This document shows, in pieces, positions 5,375 through 7,989 of a DNA stretch of 7,989 nucleotides. This DNA comes from Streptosporangiaceae bacterium (GTDB lineage: Bacteria > Actinomycetota > Actinomycetes > Streptosporangiales > Streptosporangiaceae): contig JASHTT010000190.1 of NCBI GenBank assembly GCA_030040415.1, positions 1-7,989 of the forward strand, in the 5' to 3' direction. The notes below the pieces were generated by a model, which saw nothing but the letters and a program-made list of their open reading frames with translations, was not told the DNA's origin and did not search any database. Made by a program: the position numbers and the translations under genes. Numbering within the stretch: position 1 is the stretch's first letter; every line of letters starts with the position of its first letter.

Positions 5375-7318
5375 TCAGAATCCGTTCTCCTTACAGCCCG
5401 AGGTGCCCAGGAACGTCACGTGGTTGGTCGACCAGTCCAAGGCGAATCCGGCCTCGTGGTCTTTGTAGGCACCGCACGCGGCCATGCCCGTGTCGTCGGC
5501 CTTCATGGTCCCGCCGAACGTGTGGCCGTCGACGGTTATCTCGACGTCGCCGCCCAGCGTGAACGTGCTCGCGGTGAAGCTTCCGTCGAGTTGGCCGGTG
5601 GCGCTGGCACCGCTGACCGAGACGCTGGCGGTGAGGTCAATGCTGGTGGGGCTGTCGTCGCCGGGCACTGTGAGCTTCACCGTGCCCTTGATCCTGTTCA
5701 GAACCTTGAACGTGCCGTCCGCAACGTAGGACCCGGAGGTGTCGCCATCGGGCAGCGTGCGGGTCAGGGTGCCGTCGACCGAGATCAGCGACTTGCCGTT
5801 GATCTTCGGGCCGAACGACAACCCGGCATCGCCGGTGATCGTGACCGGCGGCCCAAGGGTGAGGCTGGCGCCGAGCCGGGTGAGGAATATGCCCTCGAAT
5901 AGCGGCAGCGGCACGTTGCCCTTCACGTCGATCGATCCCTGATAGAACTGGCCGTCATCGGTGGCGAGCGATCCGCTGATCCCCGAGACAGCCAGCGCCT
6001 GCGGGAGTTCGACCTGCCAGCTCCCGCACCAGATCTCCTCGCCAGGCACGTCGCTGCATGCCGGGTCCGGCGCCTGTTGGGCGTAGGAGATCTCGGCCGA
6101 CGCCACGGTGAACTTGCCCAGGAAGCTGACGTCGGTGATCGTCAGGTCCGCCGCCGTGACGATGCCGTTGGTGATGGTGAGCGTCGCGGAGCCGCCGCTG
6201 CCTTTGGTCCCTCCTGCCACCGCCAGATTCCAGGTGCCGTCGGCGTAGGACAGGCCGAACTTGTCGACGGTCAGCACACCGAACAACTGCACGTTGCTGG
6301 CCTGCAACGACCCGGAGGTCAGCCCGGTGCTGCCATAGGACAGCGCGATCTTCGCGGTCACCGCGGAGGCGCCCTGGCCGAGTGTGGCGCTCCCGGTCCA
6401 GCTGCTGCCGGAGTACGTAACTGTCAGGTTCGACAGGCTCGACATGCCCGCCAGGCTGATGTTGCCGACCTTCAGCGACGCCGACGTCAGCGTGTTACCG
6501 GTGTACGTCAGATCGCCGGAGAACTTCGCCGACGTCTTGCCGCCGGTCGACGCCGTGCCGCTGACCGTCCAGGTGCTGGTCCCTCCGCTGCCCGCCGCGT
6601 AACTCAGCTTCAGGTTTGACACCGAGAACAACTGCATGAAGGTGGCCTTGGCGACTGTCACCTGGATCTTCGACAGGCCCTTGTTCACCGTGGTGGTGAA
6701 CGACAGCGTGGCCTTCCCGCCGCCAAGGACAGCAGGGAGCGTCACCGCGCCGGTCACCGTCGCCGCCCCGCCCGCAGACGGCGTCACGGTCAGCTGGCCC
6801 GGAACAGCCAGCCCGGCCAGCTTCACGCCCTTCGCGACGGGCAACGTGAGCGGCCCGGTCAGCTGGCTCGCCACCCCTCCGGTGGCGAGAGGGATCAGTG
6901 CGCCGTCGAGGTCGAGCGACTCCGTGCTGTTCCAGGTGGAGTAGACCATGTCCTCCGAGTTGAAGTTGACGTCGTAGACCACGTTGTCCGCCTCCGACGC
7001 CGAGATGTCAATGCCGTCGAAATTGGACAGTTGTTCCGTGGCGTATTCCGCGCCGCCCGCGCCGCTGTACTTTTGAAAGCAGCCGCTGAATTCGTACTTA
7101 CCGTCGCTCGTCGTGACCTGCTGACAGTCTTGCTCGGGACTGACGCGGGGCGAGGTCGCAGTCGATGGCCCGGTGCTGCTGTGCGCCGGGAGCGCTGCAC
7201 TCGCCGCGTATGCGGACGCTGCCGGGAGGCCAGCCGCGACGCTAGTCCCGCCGACCAGCGCGCAGCAGAGCACTCCGATCAACAGCCGGGCTGAAACAGT
7301 AATAGAGGGTCGCTTCAC
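5375..7318 (-). CDS. Large secreted beta-repeat protein, function unknown
   Basis: 647-residue exported protein that I do not recognise. The N-terminus is a classic Sec signal: MKRPS, a hydrophobic core (about 10-30, RLLIGVLCCALVGGTSVAAG) and Ala-X-Ala cleavage options at 36-41. A Ser/Thr/Pro-rich stretch (43-62) follows, then a region with Cys65 and Cys80. Residues about 175-415 carry imperfect repeats of 54-61 residues, each opening with a pattern like SVSNLKLSYA...TW (232, 294, 349 and 403) and ending near SLxVGNISLAG or the like. The composition (Ser, Thr, Gly, Val, Ala, Leu; alternating hydrophobics) indicates beta-strands, probably a solenoid or sandwich array. The C-terminal part has Asp/Gly-rich strands. 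The six mature cysteines fall into three close pairs (65/80, 421/431, 615/642), probably disulfides. No LPXTG anchor, C-terminal membrane segment or catalytic motif is seen. The GTG start has AGGAG 7 nt upstream. The gene separates purM from the DUF3073 gene. It could be a cell-surface, envelope or adhesion protein. Confidence 0.85.
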   Translation of the reverse strand: MKRPSITVSARLLIGVLCCALVGGTSVAAGLPAASAYAASAALPAHSSTGPSTATSPRVSPEQDCQQVTTSDGKYEFSGCFQKYSGAGGAEYATEQLSNFDGIDISASEADNVVYDVNFNSEDMVYSTWNSTESLDLDGALIPLATGGVASQLTGPLTLPVAKGVKLAGLAVPGQLTVTPSAGGAATVTGAVTLPAVLGGGKATLSFTTTVNKGLSKIQVTVAKATFMQLFSVSNLKLSYAAGSGGTSTWTVSGTASTGGKTSAKFSGDLTYTGNTLTSASLKVGNISLAGMSSLSNLTVTYSGSSWTGSATLGQGASAVTAKIALSYGSTGLTSGSLQASNVQLFGVLTVDKFGLSYADGTWNLAVAGGTKGSGGSATLTITNGIVTAADLTITDVSFLGKFTVASAEISYAQQAPDPACSDVPGEEIWCGSWQVELPQALAVSGISGSLATDDGQFYQGSIDVKGNVPLPLFEGIFLTRLGASLTLGPPVTITGDAGLSFGPKINGKSLISVDGTLTRTLPDGDTSGSYVADGTFKVLNRIKGTVKLTVPGDDSPTSIDLTASVSVSGASATGQLDGSFTASTFTLGGDVEITVDGHTFGGTMKADDTGMAACGAYKDHEAGFALDWSTNHVTFLGTSGCKENGF

Positions 7319-7325
7319 GCACTGT

Positions 7326-7330
7326 CTCCT
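7326..7330 (-). promoter_or_regulatory. Ribosome binding site AGGAG of the secreted-protein gene
   Basis: On the minus strand AGGAG (plus-strand CTCCT) stands 7 nt before the GTG at 7318. This is a strong, well-spaced site that fixes the start of the signal peptide, and contrasts with the absent Shine-Dalgarno sites at the SCP_3 gene and purF. Confidence 0.75.
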
Positions 7331-7372
7331 CAGGTCCCCGCCGACCCGTGGAGGGCCCGCATGCGATGCCCA

Positions 7373-7401
7373 GCTTTACAGAAATTGGCCGCGGCGGTCA
7401 A
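7373..7401 (-). promoter_or_regulatory. Candidate promoter of the secreted-protein gene
   Basis: On the minus strand TTGACC (7401-7396) and TAAAGC (7378-7373) are separated by 17 nt. The -35 is one base from TTGACA; the -10 keeps only part of the consensus. It would give a 5' leader of about 48 nt. A second pair, TTGACG (7424-7419) with TATTGA (7403-7398) and a 15-nt spacer, lies upstream and is a weaker alternative. The surrounding 90 bases are clearly richer in A/T than the rest of the window. Confidence 0.4.
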
Positions 7402-7417
7402 TATTTCGCATACCGTT

Positions 7418-7460
7418 GCGTCAAATCATGTCGATTCACAATTTCTTAGCAAATTGACGC
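7418..7460. repeat. Inverted repeat GCGTCAA ... TTGACGC
   Basis: GCGTCAA (7418-7424) and TTGACGC (7454-7460) are perfect 7-bp inverted arms with a 29-nt A/T-rich interval. They flank the region just upstream of the proposed promoter of the secreted-protein gene, and a related GGTCAAT lies at 7396-7402. They may be two half-sites of a regulator; a hairpin with so long a loop is unlikely. Confidence 0.35.
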
Positions 7461-7501
7461 CGACGGAGTGCCAGCTACAGCTTTCGCACGGAGCCGATCG
7501 A

Positions 7502-7533
7502 CTCGATCACCTGGCGGGGGCTCGATCACCTGG
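7502..7533. repeat. 13-bp direct repeat, 19-bp period
   Basis: CTCGATCACCTGG occurs at 7502-7514 and again, without mismatch, at 7521-7533, separated by CGGGGG. It lies about 185-215 nt upstream of the secreted-protein start. It may be a pair of binding sites or a local duplication. Confidence 0.45.
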
Positions 7534-7668
7534 GGCGGTTCTGCAGATCTCGCTGGGGCAGAAGGTGCCGGGCCTTAACCGCGCGATCAGGCAGCCGTCA
7601 TGGCCCAGCCGACAAGATCACAAACCGCCTCGCGCAGACCTTCTCGAGGTCGGACTAGCTAGCTGGCG

Positions 7669-7953
7669 TCACTCGCGGCCCGTGGAGCTGGATTGCGGGA
7701 CCAGGCCGTCCTCGCCCCAGTCCTCCCCGTCATCGTCGTCGAGGTCGTCCTCGTCGAGGTCGTCCTCGTCCAGCGAGTCATCGTCGGAGTAACGGTCGGC
7801 GAGGTCCGCGTAGTCGGAATCCTCATCGGTGGCCCGCTGATCCGCGTCGACGCCCAGTTCAGCCCTCAGCCGGTCAAGATCCGTCCCGCCGCCGCTGTAC
7901 TTCAGCTGGCGTGCCACCTTGACCTGCTTGGCCTTGGCTCGGCCGCGCCCCAT
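7669..7953 (-). CDS. DUF3073 domain protein, small basic-acidic protein
   Basis: 94-residue cytoplasmic protein of the actinobacterial DUF3073 family, function unknown. The N-terminus MGRGRAKAKQVKVARQLKYS and the following GGGTDLDRL (21-29) are the family hallmark as I remember it. The N-terminal 20 residues are strongly basic, suggesting nucleic-acid contact; residues 43-82 are almost entirely Asp/Glu, with a tandem DEDDL-DEDDL (62-71), so the protein is highly dipolar and its tail is likely disordered. A ribosome site AGAGGGGG lies 8 nt before the ATG. In mycobacteria and streptomycetes the family member lies just downstream of purM on the opposite strand; here it keeps strand and neighbourhood, but the secreted-protein gene stands between. 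That position hints at a conserved locus rather than a proven role in purine synthesis. Confidence 0.92.
   Translation of the reverse strand: MGRGRAKAKQVKVARQLKYSGGGTDLDRLRAELGVDADQRATDEDSDYADLADRYSDDDSLDEDDLDEDDLDDDDGEDWGEDGLVPQSSSTGRE
7741..7770 (-). repeat. Two exact 15-bp tandem copies encoding DEDDL
   Basis: The unit GAGGTCGTCCTCGTC (plus strand) is present twice in a row at 7741-7755 and 7756-7770, in frame within the DUF3073 gene, encoding DEDDL twice. An in-frame slippage-prone repeat of this kind can change the length of the acidic tail without breaking the frame. Confidence 0.8.
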
Positions 7954-7961
7954 TGGCTCGA

Positions 7962-7969
7962 CCCCCTCT
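7962..7969 (-). promoter_or_regulatory. Ribosome binding site AGAGGGGG of the DUF3073 gene
   Basis: Purine-rich AGAGGGGG on the minus strand, 8 nt before the ATG at 7953. It supports this start. The promoter itself is probably outside the window; a TACGTT just upstream (7975-7970) is too close to serve the same message with an intact ribosome site. Confidence 0.6.
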
Positions 7970-7989
7970 AACGTACGGAATCCGCTAGG

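Larger units (their letters stand above)
7319..7668. other. Gene-free stretch between the secreted-protein gene and the DUF3073 gene
   Basis: 350 nt without a convincing gene. From right to left in the direction of the minus-strand genes it holds the end of the DUF3073 transcript with no clear terminator, a 13-bp direct repeat (7502-7533), an A/T-rich block (about 7376-7460) with an inverted repeat and promoter-like hexamers, and the leader of the secreted-protein gene. A plus-strand open frame runs through it (7361-7792) but continues antisense into the DUF3073 gene and has a Ser/Arg-rich translation typical of a shadow frame. Confidence 0.6.

Noticed and set aside
5300..6619. Several plus-strand open frames (5300-5902, 6077-6619 and others) opposite the secreted-protein gene
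   Set aside because: The minus-strand frame is continuous for 647 codons with a signal peptide, ribosome site and regular repeats; the plus-strand frames have none of these.
7653..7666. CTAGCTAG palindrome downstream of the DUF3073 gene as a terminator
   Set aside because: Self-complementary but too short, with no G/C stem or T run; not a credible intrinsic terminator.
7319..7668. Possible tRNA, small RNA or riboswitch in the gap
   Set aside because: I found no cloverleaf arms, T-loop sequence or extended pairing; only short repeats and promoter-like hexamers are visible.
7361..7792. Plus-strand open frame of 143 codons in and beyond the intergenic stretch
   Set aside because: It crosses the promoter region of the secreted gene and runs antisense into the DUF3073 gene; its C-terminal Ser/Arg runs merely mirror the acidic-tail repeat.
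1..7989. CRISPR array, insertion sequence, integrase or attachment site
   Set aside because: No regularly spaced repeats with spacers, no transposase or integrase motifs, and no tRNA-end duplication are present in the window.

Overview
This window looks like a high-GC chromosomal segment from an actinomycete (Actinomycetota). Four of the six complete genes start with GTG. The core order purL – SCP_3-family gene – purF – purM – DUF3073 gene, with the last on the opposite strand, is the order I recall from streptomycetes and mycobacteria. I cannot name a genus from sequence alone; a soil-type filamentous actinomycete is a reasonable guess.

Layout, left to right. (1) Nt 1-1500 (+) is the 3' two thirds of purL, cut by the window edge. 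(2) Nt 1497-2132 (-) encodes a membrane-anchored extracytoplasmic protein with a ricin-B-like (beta-trefoil lectin) C-terminal part; its stop codon overlaps the purL stop inside a shared CTAG. (3) Nt about 2133-2281 is a divergent intergenic region with a 12-bp palindrome and a probable leaderless promoter. (4) Nt 2282-2758 (+) encodes a small SCP_3-like protein. (5) Nt 2768-4303 (+) is purF, whose GTG also sits exactly where a leaderless transcript would begin. (6) Nt 4300-5358 (+) is purM, overlapping purF by 4 bp. (7) Nt 5375-7318 (-) encodes a 647-residue secreted beta-repeat protein of unknown function, convergent with purM. (8) Nt 7319-7668 is a gene-free stretch with its likely promoter and several short repeats. 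(9) Nt 7669-7953 (-) is a DUF3073 protein with a strongly acidic tail.

How the genes fit together. PurF makes phosphoribosylamine (step 1 of purine synthesis), PurL makes FGAM (step 4) and PurM makes AIR (step 5), so the plus-strand genes are part of the de novo IMP pathway. The SCP_3 gene travels with them but has no assigned step. The two minus-strand exported proteins are accessory genes placed in the gaps of this housekeeping block. Each ends within a few bases of a pur gene, so transcripts could overlap as antisense RNA.

The most interesting items are the matched leaderless-promoter geometry of the SCP_3 gene and purF, the palindrome inside the first of these promoters, the unclassified 647-residue repeat protein breaking the purM–DUF3073 adjacency, and the ricin-like anchored protein sharing its stop with purL. 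I see no CRISPR array, tRNA, rRNA, transposase or integrase. I found no clearly new multi-gene system.
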